From Yinghuangia sp045039925 (GTDB lineage Bacteria > Actinomycetota > Actinomycetes > Streptomycetales > Streptomycetaceae), in assembly GCA_045039925.1 (NCBI GenBank), contig CP108401.1, forward strand, positions 248,001 through 312,000: DNA of 64,000 bases, given 5' to 3'. Shown one piece after another: positions 1 through 9,399 of the stretch (positions are counted from its first letter, which is position 1; every line of letters begins with the position of its first letter). The translations under genes and the position numbers were made by a program. The notes under the pieces are model-generated. The model had not been told where the DNA came from, made no database searches, and worked only from the letters and a program-made list of their open reading frames with translations.

Positions 1-116
1 GCGGGGTGCAGTACCACGACGCCGCGCTGTTGATGGCCAGCCGGAACATCGGCCGCAGCCAACTGGTCTCCAGCGAGGACGTGCTGGCACGGATCGCCAA
101 GGGGGCGCACGCATGA
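1..116 (+). CDS. C-terminal end of an unidentified protein (partial)
   Basis: An open frame with codons starting at position 3 enters from the left edge and ends in a TGA at 114-116. It encodes about 37 residues ending in ARIAKGAHA. The TGA overlaps the ATG of the next gene (ATGA at 113-116), so the two are probably translationally coupled and work in one pathway. Too little is visible to name the family. Confidence 0.6.
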   Translation, partial: GVQYHDAALLMASRNIGRSQLVSSEDVLARIAKGAHA

Positions 117-1018
117 GCGCACGGCCGTACGACGCGGACCTGGTGGTCGTCGGGGCCGGGCCTGCCGGGGTCGCCGCAACGTTGATGGCCGCGAGCCTCA
201 AGCTCCGGGCCGTAGTCGTGGAGGCCGACCGGGTTGGCGGCGCACTGCACCGCATCGGCGCGGTGGAGAACGTGTCTGGGGGCTGGTCGACCGGTGTGGA
301 GCTCGCCGACGCGCTCGCGGCCGACCTGGCCCGGCTCCAGGCGGCCGACCGGTGCACGGTGGTTCGCGGCCGCGCCGTTGCGGTTCGCGGACACGACGAC
401 CGCGCCGAAGTAGCGCTCGAGGACGGCCGCGTGCTGATGGCGGGCGCTGTCGTGGTGGCCACTGGGGTGGAGACGCTGACGCCGCACGGCGTCGGCTGGG
501 TAACTGCACCGGAGGAGTTCTCGGCTCCGCCGCTGTGGCGCGCCGCGCCGGATGATCTGGTCGGCCGGACGTATGTGCTCGGCGGGGACCGGCCGCTTGG
601 TACCTGGCTGCGCACTCACCCGCAGGCAACGCGGACGCTGCACGTCCTGCACCCGGCGGCCGACGACTACAAGGTCGTTGAGATCGCGGGGGATGAGCGT
701 GTGCGTTTGGTGCCGGTCTCCCGTGTCGCGGTGACCCGATCGGCGTATGGGGGCGGTTGGTTGGTTGAGGTGAGGGACCGGTCGGGCGGGTCGACGGCGT
801 ACGCAGCCACTGCGGTGCTCGGCAATCTGGGTAACAAGCCGGCGGTGCTGCCTGGGCTGGTGTCGGGTCAGGACGCTTACTGTCCACCCGAGTTGCAGCA
901 TCCAAGGGTCCGGGTCGCCGGGGATTTGCGGTCGGCTCAGTATCAGCGGATTGCGACGGCGCAGGGGTCGGGGGCGGAGGCGGTGCTCGCCAACTACTAC
1001 GCCGAACAGCGGATTTGA
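113..1018 (+). CDS. Thioredoxin-reductase-like FAD-dependent oxidoreductase without the redox CxxC
   Basis: 301 aa. The N-terminus holds a Rossmann FAD-binding motif (VVVGAGPAGVAAT, residues ~11-23) followed by an acidic strand end (VVEAD). The C-terminal part has RVAGDLRSAQYQRI and a run of small residues, resembling the FAD-contacting end of thioredoxin reductases (AGD...). The length also fits that family. The central CxxC that shuttles electrons to thioredoxin is absent, so this is unlikely to reduce thioredoxin. Homologues lacking the cysteines usually act as specialised oxidases or reductases in biosynthetic loci. It is cytoplasmic and overlaps the upstream gene by 4 bp. The substrate is unknown. 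Confidence 0.8.
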   Translation: MSARPYDADLVVVGAGPAGVAATLMAASLKLRAVVVEADRVGGALHRIGAVENVSGGWSTGVELADALAADLARLQAADRCTVVRGRAVAVRGHDDRAEVALEDGRVLMAGAVVVATGVETLTPHGVGWVTAPEEFSAPPLWRAAPDDLVGRTYVLGGDRPLGTWLRTHPQATRTLHVLHPAADDYKVVEIAGDERVRLVPVSRVAVTRSAYGGGWLVEVRDRSGGSTAYAATAVLGNLGNKPAVLPGLVSGQDAYCPPELQHPRVRVAGDLRSAQYQRIATAQGSGAEAVLANYYAEQRI

Positions 1019-1140
1019 GGGGTTTTCAGGTAGTAGGTGCAGTGTTATCGGCGTGTCCGCGACACGTGGTCGGTGCGTGCTCCTGGGGCAACAGGGACGC
1101 GATACGCTGACCGGCAGACTGATCAACAACCGAAATAGGA

Positions 1141-1184
1141 AGCGGCCCCGTCGATCGCCCTTGGACAAGGCGAGAGGGGCCGCT
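1141..1184 (+). terminator. Hairpin, possible terminator
   Basis: Arms AGCGGCCCC (1141-1149) and GGGGCCGCT (1176-1184) are perfectly complementary. Inside them TCGCC (1155-1159) can pair with GGCGA (1169-1173), giving an extended structure. There is no T-run after it. It lies 120 bp after the flavoprotein stop, so a terminator is the simplest reading. Confidence 0.45.
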
Positions 1185-1273
1185 GCGGCCGAGGGACCCA
1201 TAGCGGGGTCCGGAGGCCCGCCGAACACCTTTTACTTGGAAGTCAAGGTGACGACGTGATCTTCAGGGTACCC

Positions 1274-1293
1274 GTATACCCGGCTTCGTATAC
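1274..1293. promoter_or_regulatory. Paired GTATAC palindromes, possible operator
   Basis: Two self-complementary GTATAC hexamers, 14 bp apart start to start, sit in an unusually AT-containing spot of the leader of the gene at 1810. Spaced palindromes of this kind are common repressor sites, but no bound regulator can be named. Confidence 0.3.
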
Positions 1294-1809
1294 AGCACCC
1301 CGCCGTGGGGCCAGCGTTCGTGCGCGATCTGGCTGCCCCTTCGGTGGGGTGTTCGTGTTGTTCGGGCGCACCCCGGTCTTCCCCTCGATGGAGGGGGCGG
1401 GATGACGACGTAGGCCTTCGGGGGGGGCGGTGCCCGTTTCGGGTCTTCGTACCGCCCCGGGCGGCTGAGCTGGCAGGTGATTGGCGTCACCTGGGCTCGG
1501 GGCCCTGATTCCACCGGGATGGCTTGGCAGGCCTTCCCGAAGGAGCTGTTCGCCGGTTGGCGCCGGTCGAACGGGTCGATCTCTGGTTCTCGGTGAACCG
1601 ACAAGCACCGTGTTGGGGCTTTGTCATGCCCTGCGCGCGTACGCGAGGAGCGTTGCCATTTTGCATGACGTCCTGCGCGGCCGCCAGCTTTGGCGTGTCC
1701 GCGTATCGCCGTTTCAGCCGTTGGAGGGCCCTTTCAGGGTCCTGGGCGTGACTGACATCACTCTCCCGGCCTGGCGGATGCAGGCCGTCTCACCCGTCTG
1801 GGCGGGTCG

Positions 1810-4290
1810 GTGAGCGCCAGGGCGCAAGCGGCTGCCGCAGCGGGTGTGGGAGTCCCGGCTCCGCGGAGGGGGCAGGCGCGTTTGCGTTTGGTGCCTGCGG
1901 GGCCGGTGCCTGTGTGTGGTCCGGGTCGGCCGTTGGCGTTGGGTCGTGATGCGCGGGGCCGTCTGCGTTCCGCGGTGCGGGCGTTGCTCGAGGACGGCGG
2001 CTTGGACGGTGCCGCGGATGCGGTGCGGTTGGCGGTGTTGGTGCTGGCGTCGCGGACCAACGTGTCGTCCGGTCGGGTGGAGATCACGACGCGGGAGCTC
2101 GGTCGGTGGCTCGGGTTGTCGGAGTCGTACACGGCGTCGGTGGTGCTGCCGGAACTTCGGTCGCGGGGTGTGGTGCGGTCGTCGGTGGTCGAGGGGGAGT
2201 TCGGGCATCACCGGGGGCTGCGGTTCGCGGTGGCGCCGTTGCACGAGGCGCGTGGCCGGGCCGGGCATGCCTTGGCGCTGTCGCAGTCCGAGTTCGCGAC
2301 ATGGCTCCGGCTGATGGAGGCCGTGATGGCGCCGGGCTGGAAGCACAAGGACGGGTCGGTGACTGCGCCGGGGCTGTTGGGGTTGCGGACGCGGCGGGGG
2401 GCCGCGACGGACCGACTTGCGCTTCTCCTGCTGGTGTTGGAGGCGGGGGAGTCGGGCCGGGTGCGGTTGTGCGGGGGGACGGTGGACACCCGGCGTGGCC
2501 GGTGCGCGGCGACGCTGGCGCGGCTGCTGGGGTGTTCCGCGGCGGCCGGCGAGGGTGTGCTGGAGCGGTTGGAGGCTGCGGGGGCGGTGTCGCGGGTGCG
2601 TTTGCGGACGGTGTCGGGGTTGGCGTTCCGGTCGCGGTTGGTGGTGCCGGCGGTCGCGGCGGCGCATGGGCGGGGCGGTGCTGCGGGCGCCGTCGTCACG
2701 AGCCCTACCGCACCACATTTGCCCGTTTTGTCAGATCCCGGTGTTGCGGCAGGGCCGGTTGAAGGCCCAGACGAGGTTGCAGAGCCGCAGGTCAGCGCTC
2801 CGGAGCAGGCGGAGGAGCCGGGTTTTGCAGACCCCGGCGGTACGGCACCCCTTCACGCTCTACACGCTGGTGGAGTGGTCTTCTCGGGGATAGCTGCTGA
2901 TGCTTGTGGGTTCTCCGGCCCGGCCGCATCGGGGTCACCTGATCTGCCGGAGTGCGCAGGCGGGCGCGAGGAAGAAGCCGGTGGGGTCCCTGCCCCGCGC
3001 CGGGCTGCGGAGGGCGCCGACGGCCCGCTGCGCGGGGAAAAGCCGGGGAATTCCCGAAGGGTGAACGGGGCGCGTGACGGATCCGGAGGGGCCGGGTGTG
3101 CGCCCGGGCGGCTTGCCGCGTTCCCGGGAGGTGTCCGTGGGCGGGTGCCGCGTCTGCCGGACGATGTCGCCGCGGTCCTCGGCGTGGTGGGGCCGTTGTG
3201 GGAGCGGCTGGACCGTGCAGGTGCCCGGGCGCGGGTGGTGGACGCGGTGCGTGCTGAGATCGCGGCCGTAGCTGGAGTGGTCGGCGGTGAGCAGGCCCGG
3301 CGGGTGGCGGTGGAGCGATTGATGCGGCGGTTGGCGCGGCAGGGCGGACCGGTGGCGGTGGCCGATCCGGTGGGGTGGCTGCTGGGCCGGGGGCTGCCGC
3401 GGCGGCCGGGCTGCGGGGACGTGCGGTGCGACGACGGGGCGCGGATGGACACGGGGGAGGACTGCCCTGTGTGCGCGGAGCAGCGGGAGGACCGCCGGGC
3501 GGAGCGCCGCCGTATCGCGGCCGCGGTCGACGCCGACCTAGCCGACGTCGACCGCGCGGCGCGCAGGCCCGTGTTCGAGGCGCGGGTCCGCGACGCGGCG
3601 ATGCTGCGGGTCAAGCGGGAGCACGTCCGCCGGGTCCAAGCGGCGCAGGAGCTGGCCGCGCGGACCGCGGCGGTGGAGCTGGCGCGCGCCGAACAGGCGG
3701 CTGCGGAGCGGGCGTTGGCCGAGGCGGCGTGCGCGGACTGCGGGGCAGCAGGCTGCGGGGGGTTGTGCGGGGTGTGCGGGGACCGCCGGGCGGCGGACGC
3801 CGCACTGCGGGAGGCGGCGGTGCTGGCGGCGGTGGTCCGGGCCGACGGGGTCCTGGAGGAGGTCGGCGAGGTGGCCCCGGCCGAGGAGGCGCGGCTGCGT
3901 GCGGACGCGGACCAGGCCGTCGCCGACGCGGCCGCGCAGGGCGCGCCGGAGGAGGCGCTGGTGCTGCTCGCCCGGATGACGGCGGAGCACGCGCTCGCCG
4001 ACGGCCGCCGGGACGCGCTGGCGGTGCTGGGCCGCAGTCCCGCCGCGGACGCCGAAGCGGAGGCCGCGTGCGCCGCGGCGCGCCGCGGGCGGCGCGGCCG
4101 ACGTGGCGTGCCGGTGGATGCGGGCGTGGTGGAGGCGGAGGCCCGGCGGCGTTGCGCGGAGCGGCTGCTGGTGGCGGCGGTCGCGCCGTATATGTCTTCG
4201 GCGGGCGGCGGATCCGGGGCGGACGTGTATGCGTGCGGCGCAGCGCGGGTTCGGGCCGGGATGCGGGCGCGCCTGGGGCGGGCTGTGTGA
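1810..4290 (+). CDS. Large winged-helix and zinc-finger protein of plasmid type
   Basis: 826 aa from a GTG start. Residues ~50-110 (EITTRELGRWLGLSESYTASV) and ~190-250 (TLARLLGCSAAAGEGVLERL) both look like winged helix-turn-helix units. A low-complexity linker follows. The C-terminal half has cysteine pairs (CGDVRCDDG ... CPVCAEQ; CADCG ... CGVCGDR) that suggest zinc sites, set in an Ala/Arg/Glu-rich probable coiled coil. I recognise this arrangement from uncharacterised proteins on actinomycete plasmids and integrative elements, where a role in replication or plasmid control is plausible but unproven. No strong Shine-Dalgarno precedes the GTG. A hairpin lies just upstream. Confidence 0.75.
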   Translation: MSARAQAAAAAGVGVPAPRRGQARLRLVPAGPVPVCGPGRPLALGRDARGRLRSAVRALLEDGGLDGAADAVRLAVLVLASRTNVSSGRVEITTRELGRWLGLSESYTASVVLPELRSRGVVRSSVVEGEFGHHRGLRFAVAPLHEARGRAGHALALSQSEFATWLRLMEAVMAPGWKHKDGSVTAPGLLGLRTRRGAATDRLALLLLVLEAGESGRVRLCGGTVDTRRGRCAATLARLLGCSAAAGEGVLERLEAAGAVSRVRLRTVSGLAFRSRLVVPAVAAAHGRGGAAGAVVTSPTAPHLPVLSDPGVAAGPVEGPDEVAEPQVSAPEQAEEPGFADPGGTAPLHALHAGGVVFSGIAADACGFSGPAASGSPDLPECAGGREEEAGGVPAPRRAAEGADGPLRGEKPGNSRRVNGARDGSGGAGCAPGRLAAFPGGVRGRVPRLPDDVAAVLGVVGPLWERLDRAGARARVVDAVRAEIAAVAGVVGGEQARRVAVERLMRRLARQGGPVAVADPVGWLLGRGLPRRPGCGDVRCDDGARMDTGEDCPVCAEQREDRRAERRRIAAAVDADLADVDRAARRPVFEARVRDAAMLRVKREHVRRVQAAQELAARTAAVELARAEQAAAERALAEAACADCGAAGCGGLCGVCGDRRAADAALREAAVLAAVVRADGVLEEVGEVAPAEEARLRADADQAVADAAAQGAPEEALVLLARMTAEHALADGRRDALAVLGRSPAADAEAEAACAAARRGRRGRRGVPVDAGVVEAEARRRCAERLLVAAVAPYMSSAGGGSGADVYACGAARVRAGMRARLGRAV

Positions 4291-4451
4291 GGTGCGCGGG
4301 ACGGTTTGTGGGGCGAAGCGGCGAAGTGGCTTTTCTGGTCGGGCAGTTGCGGGCAAGGTGTCGAAACACGCCGCCCTCTCGCCGACCCCACCTGCCGACG
4401 CCGGACGCCCTCAACTGTGAGATGCCCACGTTCGGTCCCGGTACCCTGGTG

Positions 4452-4467
4452 AACTGCCATGGCAGTT
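4452..4467. promoter_or_regulatory. Perfect 16 bp palindrome, candidate operator
   Basis: AACTGCCATGGCAGTT reads identically on both strands. It lies 11 bp upstream of the GTG at 4478, and TACCCT (4442-4447) just before it resembles a -10 element. That puts the palindrome at the expected transcription start, a standard repressor position. Confidence 0.45.
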
Positions 4468-4477
4468 GGGGGTATTG

Positions 4478-6283
4478 GTGGGGAAGCGCCAGCGTCGCCG
4501 TAGCCGCGACAAGTCCGCACGCGGGCACCGGTCCCATGCGTCGCCGCCGCGTCTGCTCTACCCAGACGCGGAGCAGCCGCTACTGGAAGTACACGTCAAC
4601 CAGGAGACACCGGAGGACGTGCGGGCCTTGTGCGCGGCCTACTGGGAGTTCACCGAGCCGGGGACGTGGTCCCGGAACGTGACCGACATCGGGAGCAGCC
4701 ACGACGTCGTGCAGGCCGTCAAAGCCAATTGCCGTGCGCTCCTGCTGACCGTGGAATGCCCGCAGTGCACGATGCCCCTCAGCGTCGCCACCCGGTCCGA
4801 GGTGGCGGGAACCCGGTATTGGCGCGCCGACCTGTTCCCGCGCACACCGGTACCGGCGGAGGTGCCCTGTGCGGACTGCTGTGCAGTCACCGAGGCAGCC
4901 CGGCAGGCGGAGCTCACGCAGCAGAACGAGCAGCGCCGCCAACAGGACGAGCGACGTGTGGCACACGCCAGCCAATGGGTCGCCGGGCATCGCAGCGCGC
5001 CGCCTGCAGACGATGCCCCTGAACCGCTGGCAGCCCTGACGCTCCTGTCCATCACGGAAATCCTCACACGAAGCGGCCACGACGGCATCGGGCCGTTGAA
5101 CACGCTGCCGTACACCTTCACCGGCAGCGCTGCGGGGGACATCGCCGCGATCGAGGAGCTCTACGCCAAACGCTGGCTCGCGCCTACCCTGCCCGCCACC
5201 ATCGGCGACTTCACCTTCGACGAAGACGACCAGGTCGACGCCGTCCTCATCGCCCAAGTGCCATGGGCGATTGCCTTCAGATCCGGTGACGAACTCGAGG
5301 AATCCGCCGACTACATCAAGTACCGCGTCGAGGTGTCCCTGTTCGACGAGGTGGACACGGTGCGCAGCATCCTCGCGGACCTGGAGGCCGGCATGGCCGT
5401 CGGCTACCTTGACGGGCTCCTCACCAGCAAGTACCGCGAAGACGCGATTCCCGAACACCGGCTCCCGGACGCGTACAGCTTCGCCAAGGACGCATTGTCT
5501 GGCGGCTTCACCCTGGAACAGGTCATCGCTGTGGCGTGGAGCGCCGCAGCAAGCGCTGTGGCCTGGGGGCAGCGCACCCCCGGGCTCAAAGCGGGCAGTG
5601 TGTCGGCCGCCGCGGTCACCACGCTGGAGCGCCGCGTCGAGTGGGCCAAGGACCGCCCCGTCGTCGAATACAACCTTCCCCATTGGCTGACACGGCCGAC
5701 CGTCCGCGCCACGGCCCGCCGGTACCTGGATGCCCAGACCTACCACCAGGCATACGAAGACGCCATGAACGCCGTTGCGGAGCTGCGGCACCGCGTCAAC
5801 GGTCGTCCGCCGGAGGTCCTGGGAGAGAACGTCACTCCCGACTCCCCAGACCCCACACGGTCTTTCGGGGAGTTCCTGGACGATTTTGCTGCCGGGACGC
5901 CACGCCCAGTCGACGGACCGGTCATCGAGTTCGCTGTGGTCACTCCTGACGGAGTGCTCGAGTTCCGGTCCGCTCCCAAGAGCGAGATGGGGATTCTGGC
6001 TGGTGCGGCCCACGGGCTCGCCGAACGCATGGTGATCGAGGACATTCCACGAGTGGGTGCCGTCGTGCCCGTCGTCGTCGACCCCGATGAGCTTCCCGCC
6101 AACCCTGTCGCCGCGCGGATGCTCGCTGTCTTCGGGGCCGACGCCAGCGGTGCGCGAGGCACCGTGGTCTTCCACCAGACCATCGGTCGCAGTCGCGTCG
6201 CCACCTTCGACCAAGACGTCCGCGACCTCATCCAAGCCGCGCACATCGCCGCCACCGTTCAGACCACGGCCACCCGTGAATAG
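4478..6283 (+). CDS. Uncharacterised protein with N-terminal cysteine cluster
   Basis: About 601 aa from GTG 4478, chosen because GGGGG (4468-4472) sits 5 nt upstream. An in-frame TTG at 4466 is the alternative. The N-terminus is very basic (RQRRRSRDKSARGHR). Cysteine pairs (CPQC, CADCC) within residues ~90-140 may bind zinc. The rest is globular with a slightly acidic C-terminal half and no membrane segment. I do not recognise the family. It lies in tandem with plasmid-type genes on both sides, and its promoter region carries the 16 bp palindrome. Confidence 0.75.
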   Translation: MGKRQRRRSRDKSARGHRSHASPPRLLYPDAEQPLLEVHVNQETPEDVRALCAAYWEFTEPGTWSRNVTDIGSSHDVVQAVKANCRALLLTVECPQCTMPLSVATRSEVAGTRYWRADLFPRTPVPAEVPCADCCAVTEAARQAELTQQNEQRRQQDERRVAHASQWVAGHRSAPPADDAPEPLAALTLLSITEILTRSGHDGIGPLNTLPYTFTGSAAGDIAAIEELYAKRWLAPTLPATIGDFTFDEDDQVDAVLIAQVPWAIAFRSGDELEESADYIKYRVEVSLFDEVDTVRSILADLEAGMAVGYLDGLLTSKYREDAIPEHRLPDAYSFAKDALSGGFTLEQVIAVAWSAAASAVAWGQRTPGLKAGSVSAAAVTTLERRVEWAKDRPVVEYNLPHWLTRPTVRATARRYLDAQTYHQAYEDAMNAVAELRHRVNGRPPEVLGENVTPDSPDPTRSFGEFLDDFAAGTPRPVDGPVIEFAVVTPDGVLEFRSAPKSEMGILAGAAHGLAERMVIEDIPRVGAVVPVVVDPDELPANPVAARMLAVFGADASGARGTVVFHQTIGRSRVATFDQDVRDLIQAAHIAATVQTTATRE

Positions 6284-6556
6284 GCGAACGCCGCGTCGAG
6301 GTGAGGTATGCGCCCCGAACGGGCAGCGGCAACTGCCGATCCAAGACGCCTTGGAAGCCCATCGTCGAGAAGTGAATGCCAGTGTTGGCAGGAGTCCGCT
6401 GCGAAGGGCCTCCGGGCACGAAGGTCGACGGGCTGCCCACCGATGCCGACAGCACTATCCAGGCCGGTTCGTTCCGCGCGTTCGTACGATGACTCGCAAC
6501 GCAGCGGAGGCAGCGCCGCTGCATCGGCAGGTGTCGGCGGCAGGCAGGGGCGTGGC

Positions 6557-7366
6557 ATGAGGCAGACCGCGTTGGTATGCACGGGTTGCCCGGGGAACCC
6601 TGCCGTGGAGGTCTATCGCGGGGTGCCGGGCGCAGCCGCCCCGCCGACGCAGGACGTCCGCGTCTGCGTGCGCTGTCAGGACCGTCCGTTGAAACTGCCG
6701 CACCCCCCTGACCATCTGTGCAGCGTCTGCCGCCGGGAATGCCCTTACTGCGACCGCCCCACCGCCACAGGCGGCATCTGCCGGGCGTGCCGGCGCGCGT
6801 GCCTGGTCTGCGCCCAGCCCCTCGATCACGACGGATCCGATCAGTGGTGCGGCCGGTGTCGGATGACGCGGGAAACCGGTGACCCGTTCCTCAAGGTCGT
6901 CTCCGCCTTCCCCGGACCCCTGGCTCGAGCGTGCCGTTACCGGTACACGACCGATGTAGCCCGCGAGATCCACGAGCAGATCCGCCGACACGGCGTCGCC
7001 CGGATCATCGACCGCATGCACCGGCGGTGGTTCGAGCGTTGGGCCCGGACCCCCCTGGAACCCGATGGCGTTCAAGGCATCGCCCTTGAACTGGTGCGTG
7101 CGAGTTCATGCGCGGCCGGCTGCGAAGACGGCTTCACCGACCGCGGCGACCCCTGCCCTGTGTGCAAGCCCGGCAGGAGCCGACCCGCCCGCCCCTACGG
7201 CGGACCGCCGCCCAAAGCCGCCCCGGAACCCACTCGTGGCCCCGGTCACCATGATCCGCGGCGGCCGGCCCGAGAAGCCGGCCACGGCACCTACGACGCC
7301 GCCCTCAAACGCGCCCGTGACGACAAGGCGTCGCGCACCACCCCTCCCCGGCAGCGATCAGGATGA
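6557..7366 (+). CDS. Multi-zinc-ribbon protein
   Basis: 269 aa from ATG 6557, preceded by AGGGG. A longer in-frame start at 6308 adds a segment without coding bias and is rejected. At least five CxxC-type knuckles occur (CTGC, CVRC, CSVC, CPYC, CRAC, CLVC, CGRC) in residues 9-110, then a helical region and another pair (CEDGF... CPVC). The C-terminus is basic and proline-rich. This looks like a nucleic-acid-binding zinc protein. Similar cysteine-rich proteins accompany plasmid genes in actinomycetes. The role is unknown. Confidence 0.7.
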   Translation: MRQTALVCTGCPGNPAVEVYRGVPGAAAPPTQDVRVCVRCQDRPLKLPHPPDHLCSVCRRECPYCDRPTATGGICRACRRACLVCAQPLDHDGSDQWCGRCRMTRETGDPFLKVVSAFPGPLARACRYRYTTDVAREIHEQIRRHGVARIIDRMHRRWFERWARTPLEPDGVQGIALELVRASSCAAGCEDGFTDRGDPCPVCKPGRSRPARPYGGPPPKAAPEPTRGPGHHDPRRPAREAGHGTYDAALKRARDDKASRTTPPRQRSG

Positions 7367-7516
7367 CGACGGCACCGAAACGACGCAGTGCAATACCGGC
7401 AAGGACCCACCTACGCCGAACAGACCGCGATCCGCCACCTCAGCGTGAGCGTGTGTCCCGGTAAGTCGGTGGAGCGTGCCAGCTTCATCGCGTGCCTCGC
7501 CGACAGGCAGGACTAG

Positions 7517-7543
7517 TTGGAAGTGCACACTCGTGCGTATCGT
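7517..7543 (+). promoter_or_regulatory. Possible promoter of a leaderless transcript
   Basis: TTGGAA (7517-7522) and TATCGT (7538-7543) approximate -35 and -10 boxes with a 15 bp spacer. The ATG at 7552 follows the -10 by only 8 bp and has no Shine-Dalgarno, so the mRNA may start at or next to the start codon. Confidence 0.35.
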
Positions 7544-7551
7544 CTGTTTGT

Positions 7552-8829
7552 ATGGCCAGTCGGGTATGGCACTCCGAACGCGGCATAACAATCAACTTGA
7601 CCCTCGAAGACCTCGGTCACCCCGAGATCGCGGGATTGCTGGACGAGGTCACCGCGAGCGTGTCCGAACGCACCCGGCACATGCTCGAATGCATCGCCTT
7701 CCGACTCGAAGGCGAGTGCAGGGCCGAGCAGGGCGGCAAATCACGCTGGATGTTCATCCGCCGTGCACCCGCCGGAAGCGGAAAGCGCTGGGTCGCCGCT
7801 CACCTACCAGTGACACACCGCGGCACGGCGGAAGAAGGCGACCAGCATCGCGCGACCAAGGAACGCATCGCCAAAGCCGCAGCCGCAGAAGGTCTGGACG
7901 TCGAGACAGAGGCGCGCTCCTGCGACGGGAGCAGCGTCCACGACGCCCTCGTCGTCGGCCCAGGCGGGATCCGGATCGGTTGGGAGGTCCAGTACTCGCC
8001 GATCTCAGCTGCCACCGTGCGCAAGCGCTCGAGCAAGGCAGTGGCCAACGGAACCACCCCCTCATGGGTGACCCACAACGCCGCGTCCGAGGTGATCCAC
8101 CGCGCCCCTTGGGCGCGCATCGACGACATGTCCTGGCGTGACATCGCCGACGGTCGGGAATTGCTGGTGCGCAGCGGCATGCAGCATCTGCAGATTTGGC
8201 CGTGCACCCCCAGCAGCGACCGTGAATGCCCCGACGGCCGTGGACCGTGCCGCAGGTGGCATCACGGCTGGTTCCCTCCCGCTCAATGCATTCCCGAGAA
8301 GCGCCACACGCGGTTGGACGACCTGGTCGTGTCCACGGCGTATGGCGAACACGTGCCCTTGTTCATCCCCCGCCCCCGGCGCTCCGGATACCACTTGTGG
8401 GTCGCACCGAAGGAACTCGAACTGTGGCGCGGACTGCAGGACGAAAACCCGCCCGGACCAGGGCAGGATGACGCCGGCGAGGACAACGACGCGGTCTATA
8501 CCGACCACGCTGACGGCGACCTCGAACCCGAATGTCGATGGGGTGAGGTCGGATTCGTGCGCAACACCCCGCGTCCCGTGCGTGATCCGGCGCATTCCGC
8601 ACGGCCGAGCAATCGCCTAGCTCCGTCGGTAGCAGACGACCCTTCCGTGGTGCGGTTCGACGAGCGCCAGCGCAAGGCCGTGGCGGTGCTGCTCGACTGT
8701 CCGCCCTGGGAGGTGGGCCCCTGCGCGGGCTGCAGCAATCCGGTCCATCGCTACGGACGTAACACCGGCATGTACTGCGCCCCCTGCCGTACGGACCGTC
8801 CTGCACATCAGGGTATGCCGTCGGTATGA
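7552..8829 (+). CDS. CoiA-like PD-(D/E)xK nuclease-domain protein
   Basis: 425 aa from ATG 7552. An earlier ATG at 7492 lacks coding bias. Around residues 95-165 the sequence RATKERIAKAA...LDVETEA...HDALVVG...IGWEVQYSPIS...RKRSSKA matches the layout of competence-protein-CoiA-like nucleases: a conserved Asp strand, then an E-x-Q strand (EVQ), then a basic helix. The C-terminus has a zinc-ribbon-like CAGC...CAPC. CoiA-like domains are predicted DNA nucleases. This one follows zinc-ribbon and plasmid-type genes, so a role in DNA uptake, transfer or defence is plausible but inferred. Confidence 0.65.
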   Translation: MASRVWHSERGITINLTLEDLGHPEIAGLLDEVTASVSERTRHMLECIAFRLEGECRAEQGGKSRWMFIRRAPAGSGKRWVAAHLPVTHRGTAEEGDQHRATKERIAKAAAAEGLDVETEARSCDGSSVHDALVVGPGGIRIGWEVQYSPISAATVRKRSSKAVANGTTPSWVTHNAASEVIHRAPWARIDDMSWRDIADGRELLVRSGMQHLQIWPCTPSSDRECPDGRGPCRRWHHGWFPPAQCIPEKRHTRLDDLVVSTAYGEHVPLFIPRPRRSGYHLWVAPKELELWRGLQDENPPGPGQDDAGEDNDAVYTDHADGDLEPECRWGEVGFVRNTPRPVRDPAHSARPSNRLAPSVADDPSVVRFDERQRKAVAVLLDCPPWEVGPCAGCSNPVHRYGRNTGMYCAPCRTDRPAHQGMPSV

Positions 8830-8887
8830 AGCCGTCCTGGTGTTGAGGGCTGGGCCCCTTGGCAATCTCCGTCCGGTGGCGGCTCCG

Positions 8888-9070
8888 TCACCGGTACGCG
8901 GCGAGCCCGGTGAGGTACAGGAGCATGAGCGTGACGGCTGTGCTGCCGCCGTAGAGCAAGGCGCTGGCCGGGGTGGCGCCGGTGCGCTGCTTGAGGATGA
9001 AGGCGATGAGCGCGCCGGTGACGGCCGCGAGGGTCGCGGCGAGCAGCATGACGGCCTGGAGGCGATCCAC
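8888..9070 (-). CDS. Small two-helix membrane protein
   Basis: 60 aa from GTG at 9070, with AGGAG five bases upstream. Two hydrophobic segments (residues ~5-24 and ~38-57) are separated by a short basic loop (KQRTG), so it is an integral membrane protein with both ends on the same side. It converges on the CoiA-like gene and is divergent from the sigma factor at 9400. Function unknown. Confidence 0.65.
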   Translation of the reverse strand: MDRLQAVMLLAATLAAVTGALIAFILKQRTGATPASALLYGGSTAVTLMLLYLTGLAAYR

Positions 9071-9399
9071 GAGGGCTCCTGTGGTTGGTGGGGTCTGCGT
9101 TGCATCTGCACGACGCGCCGTCCCGGGCCTTCGGGTTACAAGCGGCCCTAGGACGGGCGTGCGGACTCGCCCCGGAACGCCGCGCGTTGGGGGCGTGCGG
9201 CGGGGTGGCGGGACATCGCAAAGAATCTTGAAGGCCCGTGTAACCCGGATCCGACGTCGAAGCCCTCGTAGGGGTGGACGGTGTTGTCGGCAGTGAGGAG
9301 AGGCGCGGCGGTGCGGAGCCTGAAGACCTCGGAACAGAGCGGCGGAGGGACCGGCGACGGGCCCGGTCCGTCGGCACTGGTGCGCTCGGCCGGACGGGC

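Larger units (their letters stand above)
1019..1809. other. Gene-poor leader region with hairpins
   Basis: No convincing coding frame. Third-position GC bias is lost in all frames here. The stretch holds a long hairpin (1141-1184), a pair of GTATAC palindromes (1274-1279 and 1288-1293) and a short hairpin directly upstream of the next GTG (ACCCG/CGGGT, about 1793-1808). It may be a long untranslated leader or control region for the plasmid-type gene at 1810. Confidence 0.5.

Noticed and set aside
1481..1813. 110-codon frame before the plasmid-type gene
   Set aside because: No coding bias and no ribosome site. Composition is typical of a shadow frame.
4580..6244. 554-codon minus-strand open frame
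   Set aside because: Antisense shadow of the gene at 4478-6283, which has the ribosome site and the operator-like palindrome.
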